From Emydura subglobosa (Eukaryota > Chordata > Testudines > Chelidae), in NCBI GenBank assembly GCA_007922225.1, contig ML680053.1:2680319-2744318 (forward strand): a stretch of 64,000 nt of DNA, read 5' to 3'. A program made the position numbers and the translations under genes. The notes below the pieces were generated by a model that worked only from the letters and a program-made list of their open reading frames with translations, had not been told where the DNA came from and did not search any database. The stretch's first letter is position 1, and each line of letters opens with the position of its first letter. Of this stretch, positions 33,386 to 45,622 are shown one piece after another.

Positions 33386-35894
33386 ACCCCACAAGATTTT
33401 TGCAAAGCCTAGCAGCAATAGAAACATTTCCATGAACTTTTTAAGTTTTCAGGGGAGGCATCTCTTGCAGCATTTGAAACCCAAACATTTGCAATGTTCT
33501 GCTAATTCATGAGAACCAGCAAGTGAAACTGATAGAGACAAACTGTAAACAAAAGTTGAATCAGTATCTGTAATTGCCCCAATAGAGCAAAATTTGTGCT
33601 CTCAGATACATGGGATTATGTGACATTCCATTCAGTTCAGGCTCCCTGTCCTCCCATACCAAATTCTCAAGCAGTGCCAGTGTTCCACAGGACAAGTTGC
33701 TGCTGGCTTGTAGGTGGAGGGGAGAAGTCCTGTTACAGCTCTGTGCCCAGTGCTTCTCTCTGCCCCATCTCTTCTAGGACCAAAGGGGTCTAAAGAGCTG
33801 GCAGGAGCCAACAGTGGATTTTTGATAGGGAAGGGCTGAGAGGAAGCAATTCTGTAGGGCCCACGCATAATTCACAGGAAGGAGAAGGGAGGTGAGAGCA
33901 GAGCTGGGTCCACGCTGCTGGGTTCTTTCTGGTCCTTCCTCCTTTTTTCCATCTTTGTGAATTGTCAGGTCTTACCCTTCCTTCCCCTTACTCTAGCTAA
34001 AATTTACTCTTAGCCCCTGGGTAGCTCCCTCTCCTTTCATGGTGCTTTGCAGGCAGGGGAGAAAAGAACAGACAGGCCTATAGCAAGAGCAACAGCAAAA
34101 GCATCTTGGGAATCCCAGATTATCAGGATGCCTCCTGCAGCAACAGCCACCACCTCAACCCCAAGATAGAGAGGGATCCATCCAACAGGCATTCATTTTG
34201 GGGGAATCTTACCTTAATAGAAAGGGAGAATGGACGCCCTGCATTAATTGTGCAGAAGGGTGACATGAATTGGTGTGGGGAGGGGAGAAGCATGAATATT
34301 ATGGAGGGACTGCTTTAATTGTTTTGGTGGTAACCTGGGAAATGCCCCCCCACCCCCTTCCTATGTCTTCCTTCCTCTGGGATCCCACAAGATGACCCAG
34401 GAGCCATTCCCCTCCCCAGATCCCCACAAGCCTGGGTAGGGACCCCTTCAACCCACCCTCCTTGGCTCCAAATGACCAAAATATGATAACTGCATTTTGT
34501 TTTGTGTTCAGACCATACACTACAGATCTCATTGGTTTTTAAGGATATACTTTTGCTGTGTGACTCAAACCCATTTTTTAGTCCATAACAGGCCAGTCTG
34601 GCCTTTCCAGCAACCTATAACAGATTGCAAAAACTGGCCCATTGGATTCACACAGTGAAAAATGTAGCTCTTACTGAAGTAATTGGATGTTGAGGATGCT
34701 CAGCATACTGGACCCATTGGGCCTTATGGCGGCAGACCAACACAGCTCACTCTCACGCACTGAGAGTCAGTATATTATCACCTTGCCAAGTTAATCCTTC
34801 CTTTTGCAAAACTGTAGGAAGTGCTCGTGTATTTGTAAGCAGGACTACTATTTACTCTGCAATTGCCTGAAGATGTTGAATATCAGCATAGGGATTATAA
34901 CAGCATAAGTAATATTTAAGATTCAAGTTATCAGTCAATGGACTTTGCTTGCTAATTAGACAAGAGAGGTTGTTTGATGTTCTATTTGATGTCAGACTCA
35001 CTGGTCAGTGCTTAAAAGTGGAAAAGTCCATCCCTTCTAATTTAGTACAACAGTCAGAGGGGAGTAGTCAAGCTAATAAGATAGGTAGTGCAGCAAATTA
35101 CCTACCTTCATAAAATTCGGGATCCCTTTCTTACAAGAATAGATTAAAAACACCATCTCCAAACTAGAGTGACGGGAGTGTTATCTTACAGTAAGATGTG
35201 AAGACCTGACCAAAAAATTTAGACTGGTGTTTATCGCTGATTTAAAAAAAAATATTTTAATAGAGTTTGTCCCCCCCTTGGGGAAGGATATTTTTAGTGA
35301 CTGGTTAGTTCAATTTATTTACGCATGTCCTTTCCAGAGGGCAGACTCCTTGATGAAGTCAGGGAAATCAGAGCTTGCCCCAAATTCTTCTCATTTGGTC
35401 CATTAGAAAATATACAGTGGCTCTATGTGATTGCTGTAAAACACTTCGTTTGTTACTATGTTCTGCTTAAAGATGAACAAAGTTCTGAAAACAATTTGAA
35501 TATTAGAACATGCTTCATGTGAGCATCAGCACTGAACAAGAAGTTCTATCCACAATGGTAGATAATTAGGGCTTGACTACATGGCAGGGTACTGTACTGT
35601 GAGTCAGTGTGGTTCCACAAGGCATTGCCTTGTTGCCCAGGAACATCCCAGGTGGACGCTGCTACACCACAGCTGAAGTCCCAATGTGAAGCTCACCATA
35701 CATCCATCTGAAATATCCATGTGGGATATTACCGCTCGGCAAGCTCGTGCACTATAGATTTGCACCCTGGCTTGCTGCATAGATAATTCTCCCAGAGGCA
35801 AGAAAAGCCTTAACCAGTCTTTAGTGAAGTGATGATGAAAATTTTCCCATTTGATTATGACAAAGGAAAAAACCACGTAGAAGGCAAAAGTGTT

Positions 35895-36020
35895 TTAGAT
35901 TGAATCAGGGGCATGCGCAGGAATTTAACTTTGACCCCTTGTGGAGGGGCACGTTCTATGCCCCGAGCCCCAGTCCCAGCCCCAGGAAGAGCTTGCTCTT
36001 CCCCTGTGGCCACGAGGCTG
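35895..36020. repeat. Possible hAT-like fragment
   Basis: A GC-rich patch (ggggcatgcgcaggaattt, gccccagtcccagcccc) in A+T-rich intron that resembles one end of GC-rich hAT-type repeats. Only one end is seen. Confidence 0.25.
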
Positions 36021-38529
36021 GGAGGAGGTAGTAAAAAAGAGGTAGTAAAATCTGAAGCTGTTCACTTGGATTCCCTATTCCCTATTTAATCTACATAAAA
36101 TCCTGTCTCCTGAACTCTTCTACTTGGTTACTTGATTTATTTCTCTTTTCTCTCACTCTTCTCTCTGTCTCAGTCAGAATATCTCTCACTTAGACCGCCT
36201 TTTGTTCGGTATCACCAGATAATGTAACTGGTGGTAGGGCTAAATAAATTTCTCTTGACCAAGAGGAGAGAATACCCATCTGTGCCGACACGTGTGCTCT
36301 GGTGGGAGAACAGGGACTCAACAGCAATTAGTCCTATTTTCATTTACATTTTGCCTCATAATTAGGATATCTATAGCTGTCAAGAGACTATTTGTACCAG
36401 ATTAGATTTGATAAAGGCTTATTATGGTGCTGTTTACTTCACTCGATTAGTTCAAGAGTTCAGTACAGCCAAACATCACTTAAATCCATCTTTAATTGTA
36501 AATTGGGGACTATTTTTCCCCTCCCTTTATATTAGCTCACGGATATTTATTACGATGTGGCTAGAACAAGTTTGTCTTACTAGCTGTGCGTCTGCTATAT
36601 CAGGGTATAATCTATTAATCACGTGCTGCTTGTGGTTTTACTGTGTCTCAAGTCATATATTGATGTTTCACTGATCAGACTCTTATTGTTTGCATGTTTT
36701 TGCTATTGTACCTTTCCACCTTAGTGCTGATTTCAGTGGTGGTGTTCTCAGCTCATAATAATTGCGAGAAAATCTCATTCCATCTGCTTCTGCCAAAAGA
36801 ATTAAGTGGAATAAGGAAATCAACAGAAAATTCAACTTGTGAAACATCACTTGCTTCTGTTGATGGTTTTGCTAAGAAAACTCATGCTCAGGAGAATAGT
36901 GTGAAGTAAACAAATTGCATTCCTAATAAGAAATCTGTATGATCTATCAGTCTTTCCATAAGTTGATGACTAATTTGAAAAACCAAACCTACTTTGACAT
37001 CTACAGATCATGAGTTTTTAATTGGCTTAGTGGGAGATAGTTTGATAAATACAACCAGACAGATAAGAATTTTATTTTAAGCATAGTATGTTCAGAAGTT
37101 ACATCATGGTATTATGGAGAAGTATAAATAAATCTGCAATACTTGATCAGCTCTCAGAACCCACTGTTAGTCATCCTAGTCACAATATTGCAAAAATTCA
37201 TTGACTGTATTTAAGAATCAGTGACAACTTGCAGTGATAAACTTCAGTGATGATTTTTTTTCCAAGCAGTTGCTACAAACAAGATGCTTGTATGCTATGT
37301 AGACAGTGATCTCAAAACCTGCTAAATATGTAACGCTGTATCTTGCTGGTACCCAAATTTAGAGACAGGTATGCCAAGTAGGGGAGGAGACCTTGATTGA
37401 TTTATGTAGATCAGGGAGAATACAGTTAAAGATTTGTTCATCAGTGGACATTCAACAGCTGAAAGTTGATCTATTTCTGAAGATTAATTTTTGTTACAGG
37501 CATGGCAGGATGTTTTCATATTGACAGATGAAGATAGATGAGACTAAAAAGTTTAAAGATGCATGGAGAGAAAAGTATTAAGTTGTTTTAAATCTATTTT
37601 CTTACTATGTGCTTGTATGCTAGGTATTCTTAAATCCACCTTAAAAACAAAATGTTCATTTACTCACGATTAAAATACTGTGTGAATCGATGTGTCATGG
37701 ATCTCGGTACTGCAAAATTTAAGCACCATTGTTCTATTATCTCAAGACTACAGGGCATATCTCAGAATTTTCTATGTTCTTATAAGTGCATATGGCATTA
37801 GTCTGGTCTATGGTAATTATTAAAATAGCTTTCTATGTAGTTCTCCTTTGTTGTAACATACAAATTCTTGACTTTTGGAGGAACTGGCATCCTTTAATGT
37901 AGTTCTTTCCTTCATCTTTGGAATATGGGTTATGGTTTTCAGTGCACCTTTGTTTCTCAGATACATACTTTGAATTTGATGATGCTCACTTTCAGTTTGT
38001 GGTGTTAAAATACAGATAGTTTGAAGACCTTTTGTGCCTTTAACATATGGATCTTCTCCAAAACCCACTTGGGCTGTTGGCTAACTTAGTATGAGTTCCT
38101 GTTTGAAGGAATGATATTTCCTGTTTTGTGTTCTCTGCAAAGCCATTGTTTTCTTGAAATGCTGAGTTGATTCATAATTCTTCATCTGATTTTGTTTTTT
38201 ATCTTAAAATAGCATGCTTTAACTGTAGTCATTTCCTATACAAATGTCTCTGATTGGATATAGACGTAGAAATGATTCTGAGAATCTTCTGTGCTAAAAG
38301 TAAAGATAACATTACTAATTCAGAAGTTTTTCTGACCTGTTGCCACATGCACTTTCTAAATTGATGATAATTTAGAAAACCAGCCTTTTCTTTGTTATGA
38401 TGACACCACAATTAAAATGTTACTGAAGACATGGAAGATGATAGGCTAGATCAAATGGTTATGATACCATTTGCAATAAAACTGTTCACTTTATAAATAG
38501 TCACATATGTAAAACTTAAAAAGAGCATT

Positions 38530-39070
38530 CTTCATTTGCTGTCGCACGTTGCTCCCCCATCCATTCGCCGCAATGCCACAAACTTTCGGGAATCCCAGAG
38601 GATGGTGGAAAACAAACATCTTCCCATCCACCAGGACCTTAACAACATCCCTCACCACCGCTTGAAGTCACATAAGCCCTTTTGGACCCACACATTTAAC
38701 TTTCAACTATGCTACTTCAACCCTAATGAAGCTTGGAAAGCTGAATGGCGTTTACGAGAAGTTAAAAATAAATACCTCCTAAAAGACCTGACAGAAGATC
38801 TCTGGCTTTGATCTCCCATGAAGCTCATGGGCGGGCAACTCAAACACCTGCAACTCTAACATCTGCACAAACCATGGCAGATGCAGATACTTGCTGCACA
38901 AATGGAAAATGAAAGACTCTCCAGTGTGCGACTGTGGTCACCTAGAACAGACCATAGAACATATAACAACTCAATACCCAATTCACAAATACAAAGGAGG
39001 AATCACAGTAATACACTCTGCCACTCCAGATGCAATTATCTGGCTTAACCATCTGAATGTAAAATTATAA
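38530..39070 (+). pseudogene. RTE-like LINE, 3' end of the reverse transcriptase gene
   Basis: The open stretch (38536-38811) reads APPSIRRNATNFRESQRM, then NKHLPIHQDL, RLKSHKPFW and NPNEAWKAEW. These are landmarks of the region after the reverse transcriptase in RTE-type LINE proteins. After a frame change near 38813 it continues NHGRCRYLLHKWKMKDSP, then VCDCGHLEQTIEHI, the Cys-rich tail common to this family, and runs on to about 39070. Only the 3' end is present, as is usual for a 5'-truncated LINE insertion. The assignment is by remembered pattern. Confidence 0.7.
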
Positions 39071-39496
39071 TTGTTCTACATTTACATCAGCCACATGAAG
39101 ACGATTGCAAAGATCCAGTATTTCTTTGTGGTTCCAAAGTTGCTTCAAGACGTTAGTCAAAGTTCTTATTTACTTTGGAAGAAGTCAGTGTACCATATTT
39201 TTGCACCCTGGTAATCATTCATTTTTCAGTTCTTCCATTTTTAAAGCTTCCCATTTGAAAAGCTAGTTGCTTTTGAAAAGCTCTGCTGAGGATATCCAGA
39301 GCAACATCAGTTTAACTAATGGCTGTGCTGCCAATAGACTTAGAAGTAGCTAAGGTTGGCAATGCACCAGAAGGATTTTGGAACAACTAACAAACTCTGC
39401 TTTAGACAATCATTTATAAAAATATACAAGTGGTTGCACCACTAAAAGGAAAATAACAGTTTATATAAAATGTAGCATTTTGCAACTATATTAAGA

Positions 39497-39508
39497 TTTT
39501 TTTTTTTT
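39497..39508. repeat. Poly(T) run
   Basis: Twelve T residues in intron. Confidence 0.75.
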
Positions 39509-39797
39509 CAATTCTGTGGATATCCATATTCCAGTAAAATGATAATGAACAGGAAGCTGATTGAAGATCTTCAAAAGATAATTTCAGAAAGCACAATACT
39601 TCAGGGATAGTATGGAAAATTCATAACACGGCTTGCACACCAGGCTTTTATGGTCTTGCAAAGCACACAATTGCAGGCCCTTCATGTCCCCCAAATTTAA
39701 GTGAGTAAGAAATGAAAAAAAGAAGTCTTGGGGAGGGGGAGGAATAAGTTTCCTTGCATGGAGAGCCTTACAAAAAGAGATTTGTCTTTTCTTATTT

Positions 39798-39880
39798 GTT
39801 TGTATAGGGGCCTAGCACAGTGTGGCCTTGATCCACAATATAATGGTCTGCTACAACAGTATTATAGAGATGCTGGTTGT
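39798..39880 (+). repeat. MIR/L2-type tail fragment
   Basis: Contains 'ggggcctagcacagtgtgg' and 'ccttgatccacaata', matching the tail at 51270-51310 and, on the other strand, at 19298-19440. Confidence 0.5.
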
Positions 39881-42146
39881 GACTTCATACTTAAGTTTGA
39901 GTTCAATTTCCCTCTTAAACCAGGGATTTGACGTCTTTGTTTTGTATGAAAAATACAGTGTCTCCTCCCTGAACTTGATTCATGGCATCGCTACAGGACA
40001 GATGTAAAGTTTTGTGTGTGTCTTAACTGCATTTCTTAACTTAACATATTTAGGTTTCTTTTAAGTATAAACTAAACTATCAATTTCATGGGTGTAGATG
40101 CTAAGTTTTGAGATACAGTAATTACAACATCCCCATAATGCTTTTTACTCTTAAGTTACTTATATATACTCTCAACCTTAACTTCATCTTAATACTTTTT
40201 ATGTCTGGGAGTTCATTTGGTTTGCTTACCCAATAACATCTATTTATGAATAATTGGCATCCCGTAATAATATATGGCAGTTCAGTTCAATTAAACAATA
40301 TGGATTATAGTTTTATAACAAAGTTCCTTGGAAGTGCAATGACTTGGAGTTGCAGTCACACCACAGGATGCTCCTGGTTGTCCTCCTAGCCCACTAGGGA
40401 TGTAGGAGTCTTCAGAAAAGGAAAACAGGGCCCATACGAGGAGCAAAATGTCATCCAGGAGGACAGTAAGATTCAGATAAGAGATTCCACCCGCCCATCT
40501 TGTTCTTTCCCCTGCAGATAAAAGACTTTTGTCATAGCAAAATATGAAGTCCCAAAAAGCAAAATGTTTATTTTTGTTGCTTTTGTGATTTTACAGGGCT
40601 GAAACTCACTCAAAATTAATCTAACACCATAGTCAACAGAGATTTTTAGCACACTAGGTCATCTTTTCTGGAATTCTGTAGTTGCTTTTTTCAATACTTC
40701 CAAGAGAAACTAATTAAAGAGACTTGTCACTGAGGTGTTTTGGGGATGCAAATGAACACTTGGTTTCCTACAGGCCCCTTTTTTGCACTATTTTTGATGA
40801 CTAGAAATAAACCTACCTATTATTACGGTACTGTTCAAAAACATATTATCTTGGCTGATAATTCACGGGAAGCTGTGCAATTTATTGTTGCTCCTTTTAA
40901 TTTCCTTTAGTTTTGAAGCAGGAATTTATCCTCATTTTTTGCAAACCATAGAGCCATAGACTGATCTTTAATTCAGACAGGAACAGTAAATAAACAACTG
41001 GATTTCTTCTTCCATGTAATACAAACATGGAGGAGACATGAAATATAAATAAAACAACATTTTATATTCAGTCTTATTTTTCTTAGTTTTAACTTTATTT
41101 CTTTATTGTATTTTCATAACTCATCATCAGGAAGAGCTAGGTTGGACAAATGGGCATTGTTCAGGCCGCTATTTGTTAGCAAGCATGAACAGTTTAAGGC
41201 TTTTGAAATTGGCATAAAAACATTCCATTCTGAGCTATTAAACAGTCCTTGTAAAAACACCTACGTTCTCTACTGAGGCTTAATTAAAACTTTGAAAATA
41301 TGGGTAGTGTCCAGGTTTCTGCTGGACTGTTCATGTTTAGCATTCTGGGGTGTTAAATCTGAGGTGCCTCCCAGAGGTGGTTCAGGGTCATCGGAAGTAT
41401 GGATAACTACTTGATAAACAAAAAATACTCACAATACATGCCTCAGCATGGGCCTCTCACATACAGAATGCCATTTGGTGCCACTCACCCAGACAGGAAG
41501 TTCACCACATCCATCTCCTGGCACAAGGATTCATAAAGGAAATGTTAAAATGCAGAATCAATGGTTAAAGCCTTTACTCCATAACGGGCACTGTCTGTTT
41601 TCCTACATACAGCAAAAGTTTTAGAACCACTACATCACTATTTAAACATAGTTGATCTTGATCTTCCATTAGGGTAGAATGGTTAGTAGCTGTGGTACTG
41701 TGTGCGCATCGAGAAGTAGAAAACACTTCTGTTTACCTTTTCATATATTTGTTTCTTTCTCAGTTTTCAAATGAAATGCACTTAATGAAAAAGGAAATGG
41801 GACCAGTTGAAGGGTCCAATTATGTTCTACTGTGCAAGACACCTCTTTCAAGGAGCTAAATCATGACTCCATCTTGCAAAAACCTTATTTTCCTAGGAGA
41901 AGCATCCATCTTGTGTCACTTTCACCCCAACAGCTTAATGCCTTGTAACTGACTTGCTACACATTCTGGTATTAATGGGATCATCCTAATTCCTTAGAGT
42001 GATCCTCTAGGCCTCGTCTACTCTAAAACTTTGTACCACTTTATATTTGTAGATTTAAAGTGGTACTAGCAACTAATGTGCAACAGTTTTATCACTGTAA
42101 AGATGCTTTACCAGTATAGCTGTTCCTGTATGAGATGGGGAATAAG

Positions 42147-42652
42147 GCAATGTCTACACTATGGTAACAATACTGGCTTAGCCATGGCACCGTAGCTATG
42201 CTGGCATAACCCTGTAGAGTAGACACAACCTACCACCAAGAAGGGTTTTTCCATCAGTGTTGGAACACCACTTACCCATAGCTACCATCGCTTGGGTATG
42301 TCTATACTAGAAACGTTACAGAGATTCTTCCATCACTTTAGTAAATCCACCTCTCAGAGAGGTAGTAGCTTGGTCAATGGAAAAATTTTTCCATTGACCT
42401 TGTGGTGTCTACATCAGGGCTTTTGTCAGCGTAACTACATCACACAGGACATGAAATTTTTTATAGCCCTGAGAGATGTAGCTAAGCCAACCTAACTTTT
42501 TAGTGTAAAACCAGGCTTAGATTGACTGAAGCATTCTTTTGTTGACTAGCTGCATCTACACTGAGGATTAGATTGGCATAGCTATGGCGCTCAGGGGTGT
42601 GCATTTTTCCCAAGTGCTGTAGATAAGTTAATCTAAATTTTACATGTAGAAC
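42147..42652. mobile_element. Second-level inverted-repeat element
   Basis: Begins near GGCAATGTCTACACTATGG and closes near 'acatgtagaacaggcc', which reads GGCCTGTTCTACATGT inward. It sits inside the outer element and itself contains the element at 42290-42517. Confidence 0.55.
42290..42517. mobile_element. Innermost inverted-repeat element
   Basis: The left end reads GGGTATGTCTATACTAGAAA; the right end, read inward, reads AAGCCTGGTTTTACACTAAA. A central foldback (caatggaaaaatttttccattg) is visible near 42374-42400. Confidence 0.65.
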
Positions 42653-42828
42653 AGGCCTAAGCTATGCTGATAAATCACATTTATACTGGTATGAATGTAT
42701 CCACCCTAGATCTTGGGCCAGTATAACTATATAGGTTAAAAAAAAAAATCACACTTGTAACCAACATAGTTATATCAGTACAAGTTTGAAGTGTAAACCA
42801 GGCCTAATCCTGCAAGTATTCTTTAGCT

Positions 42829-42965
42829 TTGTCTACACTAAAGTAAGCCACTGATGTTTGTGGAGTGTCCAGACTAGCATGCAAAAATCTGTTAGGTAGC
42901 ATGATTTAATTGACTGCCAATTAATTTGTATTCAAAACTCTAGTGTAGACTTACCCTTTGTGGTG
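42829..42965. mobile_element. Short inverted-repeat element
   Basis: The left end reads AGCTTTGTCTACACTAAAG; the right end, read inward, reads AGGGTAAGTCTACACTAGAG. It is 137 bases, next to the nested cluster, with related ends. Confidence 0.7.
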
Positions 42966-44287
42966 TAGCCCTTAGGGCCAGGTTAGCCTTATTTTACTTA
43001 GCAGTAACGCAAGGAACCTACACACCTGCATCCTGTAAAACATTGACTTAAGCAAATTAGCATAAGTGAAGTTTAAGTTTATGAACTTCAGCATAGATAA
43101 AGTGGCCCAGCGGTCACCCTAGATTTTGGGGAACTGAGAGTAGTTTGCTTAAGAGAAAAGTTGGCATAAAATGGTACTAGGCAACCGCAGGAATATTATA
43201 CTGATACTAAACTTGAATATATTAGGATAGGAGTGTTGGCATATGTCTAACCACAAATTATGCTTTAGCAATATGGTAATGAGAAAATATGCTATCCTAT
43301 CAAGTAAAAGTGCCCTGATATTATGAGGGTGAGGAAGTTGGATATGGGCAGAGGAGACCGGGTGTTTGTATGAATATTCATGGAGATTCCCAGGCCCTAT
43401 GTAAGCAAGAACCCACATGAAGAAGGGAACTAGCCCTCCATCCTTCACTATTTTAATTCAATAATTTATCATCTATCTTCAAGCATTGACGATCTGAACT
43501 ATCGGACCATTTGGCATGCCAGAGACAGGCTGGTACTTTGTCACTTCATCTCTTGCCACCAGATCTCTAAGAAAGGGATGTGTATATACAAGTCTATGAG
43601 CATATGCTATGCAAGAACGAACCTTTAAGATTTCTCTAATACTCTATTATGGTTATTTCCTTATGTGGTTTGGAGTTTTCATGTCCCTATTAATTGTGTT
43701 AATAAAGGTGGTTACAGTTGTGTTTTGCTTTCGTTATGAGCGCTCTTACCATACGCCCCCATGTTCCCTACAAGATATTGAACTTGTCAGTTTTGACTCT
43801 TGTGTCTGATTCTGGGGCAAGGACCTTAATACACTCCTCTCATTAGTTGAGTACCAATTAGCATTCATTATAGAGTCAGGCTTCAGTGGGGACAACCACA
43901 GGACTCAAAGGAAAAGTCTTCATGTTGTCATACTGTATTAAAATGTGGTGGCATTTGCTACTACAATCACTGCAATGCATTATGGTACAGTAAAGGTGCT
44001 CCAAACCTGTATACATGTGAGAACCCATGTTAACTCAGCAACATAATGACTTCAAGAAGGGGTTTGTTTCATCTCCCAAACTAAAAAAAATGGCAGCGCT
44101 GCGATGGTGTCATTAGCTAGTAGTGTTTGGCTTGGGGAGGGCCAGGTGGTGAATAGGCAGATCCAAGCAGAGGGATGGATGAATTCCCAAAGCATCCCTT
44201 CTGGCGGACTAGCACTCATCTTCCCTCAGTGTCTGTGGGGAACTGGGCCCAGGTAAGAAGTATTGTAGAGTGTGTTCTAGTCTTAGA

Positions 44288-44530
44288 CCTTGTTTACATG
44301 AGAGAGGTATACTGGTTCCTACATCAATTTAGATAAGCTGGTGCAACCCTCTTGTGAGAACACTCTGATCTCAGTTAGGCTAAATTGAGATAAGAGACTA
44401 ATTTGATAAAGAATCAACTTAAGCTACATTGATGTAAGCATCTTTAACTGAAATAAGAGTGTCCGCATAAGGGGATTTATTGATTTAGTTAAATCAATAG
44501 TGCTTCCATCTGTACCCAAGGCTTTAGAAT
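44288..44530. mobile_element. Short inverted-repeat element, diverged
   Basis: The left end reads GACCTTGTTTACATGAGAG; the right end, read inward, reads AAAGCCTTGGGTACAGATGG. It is A+T-rich inside with no coding capacity, and probably belongs to the same broad group as the 42-kb cluster. Confidence 0.55.
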
Positions 44531-45315
44531 ACTCAGATTGCAGTGTTGGGTGCAGGCAAAAAGAAACTCTCTGGTATGACATGTTCCTATAATTGCAAGA
44601 TTCACCAAATCATTATGATCTAACCTCTCTTTGGATTCTTACTGCAGCTTTATTCCTCTCAGAGGCTGATCTGAGAAAAATAGCGAAAACCCTTGAATCC
44701 ATACAGCATACTTTGAATTTTATAAATCTGTCTGGGAGTTCCAGATTTACTCTCATTTTACTGTTTTTAAGCTATAGAACTTGTAAATATTAACAAAAGA
44801 ACAGACAGGAGCTTCAGTCACAGTGGTTTGTTGGCATTTAAAAAAATGCTTAATACTGTGATAAATTGGAAGGACCTCATTTTACAACATAGAAAAATAG
44901 ATTTGTGGCTCCATCTTCAGTTATAGTGTGTTAGGAGCTCTTTTACCTTCCTCTTCTATTTAAATCAGTATTCTTTGAAGTTTAATAACATAGTGCATAT
45001 GGTGCATGTTAACATCTTTAATTTACTATTTTCTCAGTAGTAAAGTTTGCGTATGAGAACTCTATCTGCAGTGTACATTAATCATTCAATTGATGGCTAT
45101 CTGATAACTATCTTAAACTGTTTAAGCTTGCTTAACTGAGAAACAGAAACTCTTCCTGGTTCAGTAGCTTTGGCCTTTTCCCATGGAAAATGTGTTCTGA
45201 ACCTCCCCAGTCCCACCTCCAGTATCCGCACCTACCAGTATATGTGTGCAGATTTTGCTGAACTTCAGAATTTCTTCCAGGTCCTCTGTTATATTTGTAT
45301 GCTCTTTAAGAATCA

Positions 45316-45472
45316 CCTTTCTTCTTCGGGTGCTTGCTCATGTCCATTCCATGTCAGGTGTGTGTGTGCGCCACATGCACCGGTGCCAGGGATTTTTCCC
45401 TCAGTGGTATCTGTAGTGCCAGCTGTAGCGCCCTCTGCAGTGGTGCATGTATGCATCAGTATAGGGGGTGCC
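45316..45472 (+). repeat. DIRS copy 2 left inverted terminal repeat
   Basis: Starts near cctttcttcttcgggtgctt; its reverse complement lies at 49690-49860. Close to the left terminal repeat of copy 1. Confidence 0.92.
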
Positions 45473-45622
45473 ACTGGGCCCCCTCCCTCTCAATTCCGTC
45501 TTACTTCCCAGGATGGTGCTTGGAACATCCTTACCTTGGAGAGCATACTAGTAGAGGTTTCCTGTAGCTTTAGTGTATACAGTTCGGTTAGATAAGTAAG
45601 TTAGTTAAAGTTAGTAGTTAGT

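Larger units (their letters stand above)
42009..42808. mobile_element. Outer inverted-repeat element containing other elements
   Basis: The left end reads GGCCTCGTCTACTCTAAAAC and the right end, read inward, GGCCTGGTTTACACTTCAAA, both followed by CTTGTAC-like words. The interior holds further related termini (see 42147-42652 and 42290-42517). This looks like repeated insertion of one Harbinger-like family into itself. Confidence 0.7.

Noticed and set aside
36408..36909. Two successive open frames (88 and 71 residues).
   Set aside because: Hydrophobic, Cys-rich translation typical of T-rich intron; nothing recognisable.
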